Below, in pieces: positions 50,034 to 60,288 of a stretch of DNA of 64,000 bases. Source of the DNA: Methanomassiliicoccales archaeon UBA147 (GTDB taxonomy: Archaea > Thermoplasmatota > Thermoplasmata > SG8-5); assembly GCA_002496385.1 (NCBI GenBank), contig DAJR01000023.1, positions 1-64,000 on the forward strand, given 5' to 3'. The notes beneath the pieces were generated by a model. The model did no database searches. It was not told the origin of the DNA and worked only from the letters and a program-made list of their open reading frames with translations. A program made the position numbers and the translations under genes. How positions within the stretch are numbered: the stretch's first letter is position 1; each line of letters starts with the position of its first letter.

Positions 50034-50045
50034 ATTGATATTTAT
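50034..50045 (-). promoter_or_regulatory. TATA box of the amidotransferase gene
   Basis: Minus-strand GATATAAATATC centred about 22 nt before ATG 50017. Confidence 0.5.
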
Positions 50046-50162
50046 ATCTATCGATTATTGAAACATGTTGATGGGATGACAACTGCACATTGTGGGATAG
50101 ATGTGATGGGTGAGAAAACCCATGGAAATTGTTATTTAGTTATTCATCATTACGATAAATTA

Positions 50163-51179
50163 ATGGTTAAAGCAACAAAGGCGATCAGTGAATTCCTAAT
50201 TAATTCAGCGAATCTAATCAAGTATCGGAATGATGTTGCTCGAAACGACCCGGAAAACCTCAGTGTTTTCACGACCAATAGATGCAACCTCTCATGCTTT
50301 TACTGCAGCCGCAATGTCTCAGACGATTCAACAGGTTCATCCAATCGTTACGATGATAAAAGCGATTTTAAAAATCAGGACCTGACAATGATTCTTCAGA
50401 AGTATCCCGGAATTCAACATGTCTCTTTTGTGGGCATCGGTGAACCGTTTTTGAATAAGGACTTGCTGAAGATGGCTGAACAGGTGAAAAAAAGCGGCAG
50501 GACTACCTCGGTGATTACCAATGGGACCCTGTTGCACAACTTCCGGGGAAAAATCGGATCTCATTTTGACTACATATCAATCAGCTTACACGGCTTAACC
50601 GCAAAGGAATTAACCGATGTCTCTGGGGCCCCTGAAACCACATTCCGGCAATTCATGGATAATGTTGAAAATCTGGTGAAGGAAGAGAAGGAAAAATTTC
50701 CGGAATTAAAAATCCGGGCCTCGGTGGTCTATCTCAAAGAAAATCGAGAACGTGTTATTCAGGCAGCAGAGTTTTGCATAAAACATGGAATTACAGAAAT
50801 AGATGTTCAGAATTACTTGCCGATAGGCGTTGATGAAGGCAAGAACTGTGTATTCGATGATGAAAAGGACCATATCCTGTTCATGAAAAAAATTTCAAAT
50901 GAATATCGAAAAAAACTTAATGTAAACATGCCCGTTTTAATTAAACGCAATGTTAACCGAATAAAATGGGGCTGCCAATCCTTTTACAGAACCCTGAGGG
51001 TCGATGGCTTGGGGCAGATAAGCGGGTGCACGCGCATACTTCCGCCATCACCCAAGAACGGCAACATTCACAAAGAGATGGATGTGTGGAATAACGAATA
51101 CTATAAAGATATGAGACGAAAATTTCGTACCAAGAAAGATATTCCTGAAACGTGTAGATTTTGCCCAGATGCACAATAG
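50163..51179 (+). CDS. Radical SAM protein of the glycan region
   Basis: 338 residues. SAM/4Fe-4S motif TNRCNLSCFYCSR (Cys41, Cys45, Cys48), GIGEPFLNKDLL, VITNGTLL, SISLHGLT, and a short C-terminal Cys cluster (CQSF...CTRI...CRFCPDAQ) like a SPASM or twitch auxiliary-cluster region. Role in the glycan region unknown; sugar or peptide modification are possibilities. ATG 50163 is chosen because TTATTTAG at about 50132-50139 lies 25 nt upstream; the frame is open back to 50016, but earlier starts give an unlikely N-terminus. A+T-rich. Confidence 0.82.
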   Translation: MVKATKAISEFLINSANLIKYRNDVARNDPENLSVFTTNRCNLSCFYCSRNVSDDSTGSSNRYDDKSDFKNQDLTMILQKYPGIQHVSFVGIGEPFLNKDLLKMAEQVKKSGRTTSVITNGTLLHNFRGKIGSHFDYISISLHGLTAKELTDVSGAPETTFRQFMDNVENLVKEEKEKFPELKIRASVVYLKENRERVIQAAEFCIKHGITEIDVQNYLPIGVDEGKNCVFDDEKDHILFMKKISNEYRKKLNVNMPVLIKRNVNRIKWGCQSFYRTLRVDGLGQISGCTRILPPSPKNGNIHKEMDVWNNEYYKDMRRKFRTKKDIPETCRFCPDAQ

Positions 51180-51202
51180 GAGAATTATAAGAGGATTAAA
51201 TA

Positions 51203-52309
51203 TCAGTTAACTATCCCCAAAAATTTTTTAAAAAAGGAAATCCTCTGATTCTCCTTCTCTCCAAGATGAATGTGCAAGATTTCGCTTCGTTCCACCCTTT
51301 TTCCCATCCGGGCGAGTGTGAATTTCTCGATTGTGTCCAGGCTGTCTTCCACATTCGTTGGCGCATTCGGGAGCTGCAGCAGAAACGGAGCCCCATCAGG
51401 AAAATCTGTGTCCTTGTATCCCAGTATCGTGGGCAGCCCGTGTGCCAGATACTCCCGGACTTTCAAAGGGCTTGCTTCGTTCATGTTCTTGCGGTGCAAT
51501 GCTAAAGTAGCGATTGCCACATCTGATTTTGATAATATGTCAGAATATTTTTCGTTGTTAAGATGGCCATGAAAATGCATGTTCGTAGGGGGCGCAACAA
51601 CCTCGCTGGCAGTCACGCCCACAAGTTCAAATTGCCAGGTCGGATAATGTTTGGCAATCACACAAATTTTATCAATTCCATGCCACGATTGTCCCGGAGT
51701 CCCCATAAAAAATAATCTTGGCGAGTTGTTGTTTGGAGCTTGTGATGGTGAGATTTTGTCTATATCGATTCCGTTGGATATCACCACACCCAGTTTTTTA
51801 TACCTTGAGAAATAAATTTTCAGTTCATTACTTAGAAAGACGAAACCGCTGAGGCGGCTATAAAATCGATTACGGGAAAATAGATAGTAGATGAACCTAA
51901 TGTATTGTTTTTGTTTCAGCAAATATGATTTTATCTCCGCGTAGTCATCCGAATTAATCTCCATGATAGATGGAAATTCGGAAACAATCCTGTTGATGAA
52001 CGGATAAGGCCAAGAAAATCGCAAATACAGCATATCTGGTTTCCACGGAAGGATTTTTTCAAGGAGTAAATTACGGTTCATCTTGTCCGAGAATTTTTGA
52101 GTTAACGTAATTTCAACGTTTAAATCACTCAGACCGCTCCAGCACTCCTTGCTTTGGGCTGCAACAAATAATTTAGCTTCGTGTCCTTTAGTTATCCAGT
52201 AATGCATTTGCGCAGCAATCTTCTTCAGTACGCCCGTTTCCTGATTGACATCCTCGCATATCACATAGGCGATTCTTAAGCCTCTAGGCATGCCATTCGA
52301 TTTGTTCAT
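51203..52309 (-). CDS. Glycosyltransferase family 4
   Basis: 368 residues, GT-B fold: LRIAYVICEDVNQETGVLKKI, MEINSDDYAE, VVISNGIDIDKI, LFFMGTPGQSWHGIDK, and MNEASPLKVREYLAHGLPTI with the family-4 E...E donor site. A+T-rich like its neighbours. The TATA-like ATATATATAAAATC just upstream (about 52321-52334) would make the transcript nearly leaderless. Acceptor and sugar unknown. Confidence 0.85.
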   Translation of the reverse strand: MNKSNGMPRGLRIAYVICEDVNQETGVLKKIAAQMHYWITKGHEAKLFVAAQSKECWSGLSDLNVEITLTQKFSDKMNRNLLLEKILPWKPDMLYLRFSWPYPFINRIVSEFPSIMEINSDDYAEIKSYLLKQKQYIRFIYYLFSRNRFYSRLSGFVFLSNELKIYFSRYKKLGVVISNGIDIDKISPSQAPNNNSPRLFFMGTPGQSWHGIDKICVIAKHYPTWQFELVGVTASEVVAPPTNMHFHGHLNNEKYSDILSKSDVAIATLALHRKNMNEASPLKVREYLAHGLPTILGYKDTDFPDGAPFLLQLPNAPTNVEDSLDTIEKFTLARMGKRVERSEILHIHLGEKENQRISFFKKFLGIVN

Positions 52310-52513
52310 TCTTTAGTGCAACCGATTTTATATATATATGATTAACTAGTTGCAGATTTGCATCCAAAGCGCGAAAATGTCACTATCGAGAGTCAAGATT
52401 CATCGAATTCAAATCACAACGAGCAAATGTTATTATATCGCTCATTCATCCCTTCAACTGATGCTTAGCGTTCTACATTACTGGTGTTTTACATCGAAAG
52501 GAGGCAAATGAAA

Positions 52514-53599
52514 ATGAAAGTGCTTTTCAACCTCCCGTCCATACCGCAATATTCCGCAATATTTCAAACACTAAAATGCCTGGCGAAAAGGCTGAACTCA
52601 TTGACCGTGATTACAAACGAGGTTGATTCACAATATCTCAATGACACTCCACCCAATCTTCAGCTTTTACAACTTCCAAGGTCGAAACTTCGATTTTTAA
52701 ACGGACTCATTTATAAGAGCGAATACCACAAATGCGATGTGATTCATGATACATTCGGTTACTTTCTTCCCATTGGGATTTTGACCAAATTTTCCAAATC
52801 AAAATACATCACATCGGGCTGGGGTTGCTCAGCCAGTTGGTATTACAAAGCAAAGGAGATTGGATTTGAAGACGAAGAGGAATTGAACCTCCATCGCCGG
52901 CTGATGTTCCGGGAACACATAAACACAATGCTTTGCAAAGCCATATTAGTAAATAGCCCCTCTTTTACTAAAGATTATGCCGAGTTTTATGGATATTCAA
53001 AATCCAAGATGTTCGAGGTTCCCGAACCAGTCATAATAAACCAGGAAACACGATATGTCAGTAAACAAGATAAAACATTCAACATCCTATATCTAGGAAA
53101 TATATCCAAAATGAAAGGTATTCATGTTCTTCTTGAGGCGTTTGAAAAACTCTTGGAGGCAGGCCACGATGCAAAACTCACTGCCATAGGCAAATACATC
53201 CCCCACGATAGACATATTATCGAGCAACGTTCCTGGAAGAACGTTGATATCTTAGAACCGGTGGGGCACCATGAATTGTCCAAATACTTCCAAAAAGCAG
53301 ATTTATACGTGCACCCTTCATACCAAGAAGGGATGCCCCGGGTCGTGATGGAGGCGCTATCATATGGCGTTCCGGTGGTTGCATCTGATTTACCTGGGAT
53401 AAGAGCAATTGACGGGAACAGTGATTTAATAAGGTTCATGGAAAATTATGATTCGAATAATCTTAAAAACATCCTATGCGATGAGTTAATCCACCCCAGG
53501 AAAAATGCAAATTATTTCCGAGATGCCAGAGCAAGAATGGCGGATTTTTCTCCCGAAAAAATAGCCGATAAGATTTTCAAGATATATGAAATGTTATAA
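52514..53599 (+). CDS. Glycosyltransferase family 4
   Basis: 361 residues. GT-B: KVLFNLPSIPQYSAIF, DVIHDTFGYFLPIG, FNILYLGNISKMKGIHVLLEA, and VHPSYQEGMPRVVMEALSYGVPVVASD with the E...E donor site. GGAGG at 52500-52504 is 9 nt before ATG 52514, which is preferred to ATG 52508. Divergent from the GT4 at 51.2-52.3 kb across a 204-nt spacer that holds promoter-like A/T boxes only. Confidence 0.88.
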   Translation: MKVLFNLPSIPQYSAIFQTLKCLAKRLNSLTVITNEVDSQYLNDTPPNLQLLQLPRSKLRFLNGLIYKSEYHKCDVIHDTFGYFLPIGILTKFSKSKYITSGWGCSASWYYKAKEIGFEDEEELNLHRRLMFREHINTMLCKAILVNSPSFTKDYAEFYGYSKSKMFEVPEPVIINQETRYVSKQDKTFNILYLGNISKMKGIHVLLEAFEKLLEAGHDAKLTAIGKYIPHDRHIIEQRSWKNVDILEPVGHHELSKYFQKADLYVHPSYQEGMPRVVMEALSYGVPVVASDLPGIRAIDGNSDLIRFMENYDSNNLKNILCDELIHPRKNANYFRDARARMADFSPEKIADKIFKIYEML

Positions 53600-53601
53600 A
53601 A

Positions 53602-55386
53602 TCATACATACCAAACAGAGTTTCCGGGTGATGAGTATACACGATTCATGTCCCCGTCGCAATAATGGAGGATTTCATTAAAATGCTCAGTCCTCTCTTC
53701 CAATTTAAACATAAAACAGGTTGAGTCAGAAATAACGATAAAAGTACCACCCGAATCGAGTGTGGGCGAATCGGGATTGAAATCAATTAAACGGAGAAAT
53801 ATCAACTTTCCGGGAGCATGTCTCTCCCAGATATAATTTATGTATACTTGATTGTCCCAATAACGGTAAACATATGCGGAATCAACATGCCCAACTGTAA
53901 ATGAATAGCGTTCTTCGTCTTGAGGTGATTGAAAATATCCCGCCTGGTTGTAATGATACGCTAGAGAGCCAATCATCGGAGACAACATAATTAGAATGAT
54001 TAATGCCGACATGAACTTCGTTTTATCGATTCTTCCGAGTCCTTTCAGTCGATTTTTGATATCATCTGGTAAAAGATAAATAAGCATGAGAATGCTTCCA
54101 AATCCAAGGTATAAAAAAGAACGATCCCCCATATTTAACGACGGATATAAGATATTACCAATTGTAAGAATGCCTGTTGAAAGAAACCCGCCTAAAATAA
54201 ATAAATTTAAACCCGTGAATTCCTTCTTCTTAAACATCTGAAAGGTTCCAAATGATGCTATAAAAGCAAAAATTCCCAAAACATATAACCGCATGAGTTC
54301 TGCCATTGCAAAATTTCCACCCAATCTTTCAACACCTAAAATTCCGGCTTGTTGAATTCCTGAATTAAAAATTCCGATTCCGTGAATATTAACTTTGCAG
54401 TTGATGACCGCCTGTAATCCCAAATTACTGAACATTGAAAAGATTAAATTATAAAATAAAGGATTGAGAATGCTCATTCCAATCAGAAAATAGATTGCTA
54501 CTGGCATGTATGTATTCAGAGAAGTTCTGGCCGTCTTGGTAGATTTTAAACCGTAGTGCATGAAAGCGGTGAAAGCATAGGCAAGTGCAATGTATATTGT
54601 TGTGGGCCCATGAGTGAACATCAGAAATGAAAATAAAAGTAGCTGAAGAAGAAAATTATTACGGATATTCCTTGCGGGAACAATAATTGTATAAATTAAC
54701 AATGGTAGAATTATGAGACCGAAAGCATGGGGAGAATAATGAAATTGAAAATATGGAATAGACATGATCATCAATATCATGATTATTCTTGCTTTTGTCA
54801 GAGGCATCAATTTTTTAAATAGGAGGTACATGCATGTAAAAAACCAAAATGGCATCAGAATCCTAAAAATGGATAGCAACGGCACTGTTGCTGCCAAATC
54901 CACCCCGAGCAATACCACAAGAATTTTGGTGAATATGAAAGAGCCGAAATATAATTGGGGGTATGTAGCCAGGGGATCATTGGAAAAGAATAGATTTGAC
55001 GAATTTGCAAGATTAATTCCATTGAAATAATGTCCATATGCATCCGTGGTGCCCACAGGATTGTGCAGAAAGAACGATTCCATGTTGATGAACAACATGA
55101 TGAAAATGCTCATCGCAATGAAGAAGCAGTATCGTTTTTTATTTGTAATGTTAACAGCCATCAGAACGAAAGAGAGTATTAGGGCAAGCCAATACTCGGC
55201 CGGGATCAAGCTTAAAATGCCAAATTGTGAGTCCGATGGGAACTGGAGGATTGGATTATGAAACATGAATGCAACCATCGCCAATGCCAATGAAACAAGG
55301 ACGGTCAGCAACATTCCGTTGGTTGTTCGCATCCAGTTCATGATGCGATTTCCTGCATTTTCTAGGGCATCAACCATGATATTCAC
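53602..55386 (-). CDS. Polytopic membrane protein, GT-C glycosyltransferase-like
   Basis: 594 residues with about thirteen hydrophobic helices and a C-terminal soluble domain (about 480-594). The first large loop has a TTDAYGHYFNGINLANSSN segment with the acidic pair expected in GT-C enzymes using lipid-phosphate sugars. Probably a glycosyltransferase or ligase at the outer face of the membrane. Strongly A+T-rich. Downstream of and co-directional with a GT4 gene (12-nt gap). ATG 55386 or ATG 55377 could start. Confidence 0.75.
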   Translation of the reverse strand: MNIMVDALENAGNRIMNWMRTTNGMLLTVLVSLALAMVAFMFHNPILQFPSDSQFGILSLIPAEYWLALILSFVLMAVNITNKKRYCFFIAMSIFIMLFINMESFFLHNPVGTTDAYGHYFNGINLANSSNLFFSNDPLATYPQLYFGSFIFTKILVVLLGVDLAATVPLLSIFRILMPFWFFTCMYLLFKKLMPLTKARIIMILMIMSIPYFQFHYSPHAFGLIILPLLIYTIIVPARNIRNNFLLQLLLFSFLMFTHGPTTIYIALAYAFTAFMHYGLKSTKTARTSLNTYMPVAIYFLIGMSILNPLFYNLIFSMFSNLGLQAVINCKVNIHGIGIFNSGIQQAGILGVERLGGNFAMAELMRLYVLGIFAFIASFGTFQMFKKKEFTGLNLFILGGFLSTGILTIGNILYPSLNMGDRSFLYLGFGSILMLIYLLPDDIKNRLKGLGRIDKTKFMSALIILIMLSPMIGSLAYHYNQAGYFQSPQDEERYSFTVGHVDSAYVYRYWDNQVYINYIWERHAPGKLIFLRLIDFNPDSPTLDSGGTFIVISDSTCFMFKLEERTEHFNEILHYCDGDMNRVYSSPGNSVWYV

Positions 55387-55398
55387 GAAACCATTTAT

Positions 55399-56577
55399 CT
55401 ATTTTAATGTGTTCATCGAACCCCGGCAGCCTTCACTTGCCAACTCAAGGTATTTTTTCAGGTATCTTTTTGTCGAAAAATTATCCTGGAATACTCGAAT
55501 TATCGTGTCCCTGGGGATGTTCGGCCGGTCAATTGTGGCGAGCCTCGTTCCCAAGTCTCCGACCGGAATGACCAGCTTCTCAGATATCTTGCCCACAACC
55601 TCCTTCGTCCCACCCATGTCCGAGCATATCACGGGTGTTCCGAGGGACATGGCCTCCAGCGCCACCAGCGGACAGTTCTCCGGCCAGAGTGAGGGAATCA
55701 ATACTGCATTGGCGTCCCTGACGTACGACCATTTGTCCCTAACCCATCCAAGGTACTGGATTCGTGGAGAAAGATTCTCATCCCGAATCCTCCTGGTGAT
55801 TTCGTTCGCCAGGCTGCCATTGCCGATGATTAACAACGTCTCCTTGTTGTGGGTGAATGCATCCAGAAGCTCCATGACACCCTTGTGCGGTTCCATGACT
55901 CCGATGAAAAGGAAGAAGTCGGATTTTCCTGAATTCACGATTTTTTCTGGCGGGTCCGGAACGAAGTTTGGCAGAACAGTAGTGTTATTCACTATGCCTT
56001 TCAATTGTTCCTGCATGAAACCAGATGGGCAGATGACGCAATCCAGCTCTTTTGTGTTTAGCTTGCTCCTCCAGAATTGGGGGGGTCTTCCCGAAGAGAT
56101 GACGCAGGATTTGCATCTTCTTTCCTTGCAAAGCCGGCCTTTTCTCATCATGTCATTTCTCTGGCAGGCCAGCCAATAATCGTGAGCCGTGTACATCTGC
56201 CTATACTCAGCCAGTTTCTGAAACAGCCCATGCCCCAGAAGGGAGATGTTGTGGTGATGTACAACATTGGGATTCACCTCATCGACCAATTTTCGGTATT
56301 GTTTCAACACATAGCTTGAATTACCAAAGGCATAAGCTTTCAGTGGGGTCAACCTTCCGTAGGGAGATTCCAGAGAATGAACCTGGACTCTGCCATGTTT
56401 CAGGGATTCGGCTTCATTCCTCCTCTTCAGCCGGTAAGCGTCCCTGCTGAACATAACATGGACTTCATGCCCGCGTCTTGCCAGTTCCTCGGCAAGGTAT
56501 TTCACATGAACGGCATCGCCACCCAGATGATAGGGGGGATAGAACGTGCTGGTCATGACAAATCGCAGGGTTTCCAT
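55399..56577 (-). CDS. Glycosyltransferase family 4
   Basis: 392 residues, GT-B: TSTFYPPYHLGGDAVHVKYLAEELARRGHEV with the family glycine loop, VVHHHNISLLGHG, a Cys-rich acceptor-side loop (CQRN...CKERRCKSC), FLFIGVMEPHKGVMELLDAF, and WPENCPLVALEAMSLGTPVICSD with E...E. The cysteine cluster is a known feature of some GT4 enzymes. Base composition returns to the genomic style here. Confidence 0.9.
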   Translation of the reverse strand: METLRFVMTSTFYPPYHLGGDAVHVKYLAEELARRGHEVHVMFSRDAYRLKRRNEAESLKHGRVQVHSLESPYGRLTPLKAYAFGNSSYVLKQYRKLVDEVNPNVVHHHNISLLGHGLFQKLAEYRQMYTAHDYWLACQRNDMMRKGRLCKERRCKSCVISSGRPPQFWRSKLNTKELDCVICPSGFMQEQLKGIVNNTTVLPNFVPDPPEKIVNSGKSDFFLFIGVMEPHKGVMELLDAFTHNKETLLIIGNGSLANEITRRIRDENLSPRIQYLGWVRDKWSYVRDANAVLIPSLWPENCPLVALEAMSLGTPVICSDMGGTKEVVGKISEKLVIPVGDLGTRLATIDRPNIPRDTIIRVFQDNFSTKRYLKKYLELASEGCRGSMNTLK

Positions 56578-56616
56578 TTCAATTATCCTCGGCGGGCATG
56601 CTCCTGAGATGCCTTC

Positions 56617-58047
56617 TCAATGAGCGTGCTCCATTCTGTGAAGCATGAAGTTGTTTATTATCTTAATTGAATATTTCACTGCCATGTTGAAATCGTCCGG
56701 GTTTCGGAGAACGTGCTTGATGTTTTCCAGGTACCAAACCGGGTAAGTGTAGAGCGCCTTGTAAGCCATGTACCGGGCCTTGTTCAGGTTCTCTGGTGAC
56801 ATCTCCTCCGTTCCGACGACCGACTCATGCTGATATAGCTGGCGCCAATCCATCTCCTTTATCAGGCCTTTCTCCAGCGCCCATTTGTGAAGCTGGGTGC
56901 CCGGATACGGAACGGCAACGTTGAATTGGACACCTGTCGGCAGTGTTTCCTTGATGAAGTCGATTGTCTCCTGGACGGTTTCCCATGTCTCGCCCGGAAG
57001 CCCAAATATGAAGCTGCAAAGGACCTTGATGCCGTGCTTCTTGGCCAGCCGGATTGACTCCTTTGCCTCTGCGACGGTTATCCTCTTGGAGGCTGCGTCC
57101 AGAATCTTCTGACTGCCCGATTCGATGCCGATGGACATTCCCCTGCAGCCCGCATCCCTCATGGCTATTACCAATTCCTCATCCAGTAGGTTGGCCCTGG
57201 TGTTGCAGTACCACTTGATGTCCATGTTTTCCTTGATCATTGCATTGCAAAGGGCCATCACCCTTTTCTTGTCGATGGTGAAGGTCTCGTCGAAGAAGGA
57301 GACCAGCTTTATGTCGTACTTCTGCTTGAGAAATCTCAGCTCTTTCATGACGCTCTCGGCTGAACGCGGCTTCCAGGGGGTGCCGGCGACGGTGCAGTAT
57401 ATGCATCTGTACGGGCAGCCGCGGCTGGTGTACAGAATGGTGAAAGCCTCATCCGTTGGTGTGTTGATGAAGTACGGCTCAAGGGATTCCAGCAGGTCAT
57501 AGGCGGGCATCGGCAGCTCATCCAGGTGGGCAATCATCTCTCTAGTCGGCGGATTCAACCTAACTCCATCGGGGCTATGCCAGGCCATGCCGCTGACGCT
57601 TTCGGCATCCGGCAGCTTATCTATGATGGCCGGAACAACGGACTCATAATCCCCTGTAATAAAGAAATCAAGGTCCGGAACCGCGTTCATGACCTCCTGC
57701 GGAACTTTATTCAGGGACCAGCAAAGTCCTATTGTTTTCATCAAGGGATTGGCCTTCCTGGCCATGGCGCAGATGTACGTGTCATGGTCGAAGGTCGTGG
57801 GCGTGAATCTGAATATCAGCACATCAGGTTTTACATCTATCAGTTTCTTTTCGACATGTTCGAATGATATGTCGAAACCATTAGCGTCTATGAGCATGAC
57901 ATCATGCCCCCCCGTCCTCAAAATCGCAGCGAGCTGAAGCAGACTGTAAGGCTCCAGAACCGAGTATCGCTCGGTGATCTCGCAGCGTTCCTCGCGGATG
58001 ACTGGCAGCCCTTCGAATCTGGGGGGGTTGACAAGCATAATCTTCAT
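56617..58047 (-). CDS. B12-binding radical SAM protein
   Basis: 476 residues. N-terminal cobalamin-binding-like domain (1-165: MLVNPPRFEG, LQLAAILRTGGHDVMLIDANG), radical SAM core with SRGCPYRCIYC (Cys211, Cys215, Cys218), FFDETFT, GIESGSQKILD, FIFGLPGETWETV. The lower-axial DxHxxG is not obvious, so cobalamin may bind base-off without it. Coupled to the GT4 gene upstream (ATGA overlap), so likely modifies the sugar or lipid of this pathway; methylation is one option. Confidence 0.88.
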   Translation of the reverse strand: MKIMLVNPPRFEGLPVIREERCEITERYSVLEPYSLLQLAAILRTGGHDVMLIDANGFDISFEHVEKKLIDVKPDVLIFRFTPTTFDHDTYICAMARKANPLMKTIGLCWSLNKVPQEVMNAVPDLDFFITGDYESVVPAIIDKLPDAESVSGMAWHSPDGVRLNPPTREMIAHLDELPMPAYDLLESLEPYFINTPTDEAFTILYTSRGCPYRCIYCTVAGTPWKPRSAESVMKELRFLKQKYDIKLVSFFDETFTIDKKRVMALCNAMIKENMDIKWYCNTRANLLDEELVIAMRDAGCRGMSIGIESGSQKILDAASKRITVAEAKESIRLAKKHGIKVLCSFIFGLPGETWETVQETIDFIKETLPTGVQFNVAVPYPGTQLHKWALEKGLIKEMDWRQLYQHESVVGTEEMSPENLNKARYMAYKALYTYPVWYLENIKHVLRNPDDFNMAVKYSIKIINNFMLHRMEHAH

Positions 58048-59255
58048 CTGCTCCCCCCGAGGATGGAAAGGAACATTTCCCGAGTGAGCCGAACCGTTCC
58101 CTTCAGGGAAAAGTCCCGTGCGATATGCTCCTTTGCCTCATGGCCCAATTTCGCCCTGAGCGCAGCATCGCCTATCAAAAGGTTCATGCTATCAGCCAGT
58201 TCATTAGAGTCCCCTGGGTTCACGAGGTAACCGTTCTTGCCATGATTGATGATCTCCGGTATCCCTCCCACCCTGGACGCGACACAGGCATTTCCGCAGG
58301 CCATGGCCTCTAAAAGTGAGAAGGGCATGCTCTCGCTTATGCTGGGTAGAACGAATATGTCCGCTTGACCAAGGATTTCAGGCATCTCCTCGTATTTCCT
58401 TTGGCCGAGGAACGTGATAGCAGTTTCAGGCACACCGCTATCTTTCGCGGTTTGGGACCACTGACCAACATTTCCGCCACCGACCAAGGTGAGGTGCGTT
58501 TCGGGATTTGCCTTATGTACCGCAGCGAAAGCTTCCATCAAATTATTCAGTCCCTTCAAGGCAAGTAATCTTCCACAGTACAGGATGTTCAACCGTTCCG
58601 GGTGGGGTTCATCGATATGGCGGCGGTTGAATCGTTCCAGGTCAACTCCATTTCTGATCGTTTTACTGCTGGGAACTTGTTTTTGGAGTATCCATTCAAC
58701 ATCTTTCCGGATGAAATCAGATACGAAAATCATGTTCACGGTGTTCTTCAAGTAATATCTCTCCACCACGCTTAGGAATGGATATCCCATCCTTACCATC
58801 CTTTCAGACTTATCCATGTGCTGGAGATCTCCAGATGATTGTTTGGTGCCCAGAAATTGACTCGATATGGTTGTATGGGCTGTCGTTATGCTGTTGCACT
58901 GCAATCTCCTCAGCTTCAACAAAAGGTCTGGCATGTGGGCATGGTTGGAATGGATTAGGTCGAATTTTTCCTTTTCCAACAGAACAGGGAGCCGTCTGGC
59001 CACGTTCAATTGATATATTGCATTGTAGAAAAATCGATCTTTGGCTGTGCTGAGTATATGAATTTTCACGCGGCCGTTGAAATAATCCTCTATCGCCCTA
59101 ACGGTGGGCGCCTGATTCCCCCCTCGCAGCGTGGTGAATACATGAATTTCATCGGATAAGGATAGTTCTCGGGCGAGAAGTATCGAATATGTGCCCACCC
59201 CGCCCCAGTTGGGAAGGAACTCGGGGGCGAGCATGGCTATCTTCAGGGTTTCCAT
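58044..59255 (-). CDS. Glycosyltransferase family 4
   Basis: 403 residues. IAMLAPEFLPNWGGVGTYSILLARELS, IHSNHAHMPDLLL, TTAHTTISSQ, SKTIRNGVDLERF, LNILYCGRLLALKGL, and LPSISESMPFSLLEAMACGNACVASRVGG with E...E. Start METLK at ATG 59255; an in-frame TTG lies directly before it. A TATA box at 59277-59286 is about 26 nt upstream. Confidence 0.92.
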   Translation of the reverse strand: METLKIAMLAPEFLPNWGGVGTYSILLARELSLSDEIHVFTTLRGGNQAPTVRAIEDYFNGRVKIHILSTAKDRFFYNAIYQLNVARRLPVLLEKEKFDLIHSNHAHMPDLLLKLRRLQCNSITTAHTTISSQFLGTKQSSGDLQHMDKSERMVRMGYPFLSVVERYYLKNTVNMIFVSDFIRKDVEWILQKQVPSSKTIRNGVDLERFNRRHIDEPHPERLNILYCGRLLALKGLNNLMEAFAAVHKANPETHLTLVGGGNVGQWSQTAKDSGVPETAITFLGQRKYEEMPEILGQADIFVLPSISESMPFSLLEAMACGNACVASRVGGIPEIINHGKNGYLVNPGDSNELADSMNLLIGDAALRAKLGHEAKEHIARDFSLKGTVRLTREMFLSILGGSR

Positions 59256-59276
59256 CAATCGCCAGTAGTTGGGTTG

Positions 59277-59320
59277 TCTATATATTCTTTTTGATTTTTT
59301 GCATTGGAAAATGATTAATA
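59277..59320. promoter_or_regulatory. Divergent TATA boxes between GT4 and epimerase genes
   Basis: TCTATATATT (59277-59286) serves the minus-strand GT4 gene; GATTAATA (59313-59320) serves the epimerase gene with ATG 59348. Both predict leaderless or near-leaderless mRNAs. Confidence 0.5.
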
Positions 59321-59347
59321 TCCATGCCGCACTCTCAACCCGTTACC

Positions 59348-60286
59348 ATGAAATACCTGATAACCGGCGGCGCCGGCTTCATTGGCAGCCACCTCATCAA
59401 TAAACTTGCTGGGAAGCACGAAATTGTGGTTCTCGACGACCTGAGCGAGAGCACCACCGACATGATACGGGCCCACATCGACAGCGGTGCAGTCAAATTC
59501 ATAGAGGCCAGCATATCCGACACAAAAACCCTGGACTCTGCAATGGGGGGTGTTGACACAGTCTTCCACCTTGCCGCCCACCGGGATGTTCGCGCGGGCG
59601 CCGAGAACCCGGCCAAGGACATGGACAATGGCATCCTGGCAACGTACCAGGTTCTGGAATCCATGAGAAGAAAAGATGTCAAAAGTATTATTTTTTCATC
59701 AAGCCAGACCGTGTACGGGGAAGTGTCCGACGAACCAGTCTCTGAGAATTTCGGACCAATGGTGCCAATCTCGATATATGGCGCCTCCAAGCTGGCCTGT
59801 GAATCCCTGATAATGGCCTATTCTCACACATACGGCATGAAATCCTGGATTTACCGGTTCGCCAATATCGTGGGGGAAGGCGGGACCCACGGCGTCATTC
59901 CCGATTTCATCCTGAAGCTGAAGAAAGATCCGAAAAGGCTTGAGATACTGGGGGACGGCACCCAGACCAAGCCCTATCTGGAGGTGGGCGATTGCGTGGG
60001 CGGGATGCTCTTCGGGTGGGAGAACTCGCACGACAGCGTGAATCTTTTCAATCTGGGCACCGAGGGATGGACCAGCGTGACCAAGCTCGCGGAGATGGTG
60101 GTCGAGGAATGCGGCCTGAAGGACGTCGAGTTCCATTACAGCGGCGGGAAGCGCGGCTGGGTGGGCGATGTGCCCAGAATAAGGCTGTCCAGCGATAAGA
60201 TACGGAAGCTAGGGTGGACTACAAAATACGATTCCGACGAGGCCGTCAGGGTGGCGGCCAAGGCACTGTACAAGCAATTGTGGTAG
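59348..60286 (+). CDS. NAD-dependent nucleotide-sugar epimerase (GalE-like)
   Basis: 312 residues, extended SDR: KYLITGGAGFIGSHLINKL, VFHLAAHRDVRAG, SSSQTVYGE, and active-site YxxxK in ISIYGASKLACES. Closest to archaeal UDP-glucose/galactose 4-epimerases, though a dehydratase cannot be ruled out. ATG 59348 is used as it fits the TATA box; ATG 59324 would add eight non-conserved residues. Ends 2 nt from the convergent leuD-type gene. Confidence 0.9.
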   Translation: MKYLITGGAGFIGSHLINKLAGKHEIVVLDDLSESTTDMIRAHIDSGAVKFIEASISDTKTLDSAMGGVDTVFHLAAHRDVRAGAENPAKDMDNGILATYQVLESMRRKDVKSIIFSSSQTVYGEVSDEPVSENFGPMVPISIYGASKLACESLIMAYSHTYGMKSWIYRFANIVGEGGTHGVIPDFILKLKKDPKRLEILGDGTQTKPYLEVGDCVGGMLFGWENSHDSVNLFNLGTEGWTSVTKLAEMVVEECGLKDVEFHYSGGKRGWVGDVPRIRLSSDKIRKLGWTTKYDSDEAVRVAAKALYKQLW

Positions 60287-60288
60287 CC

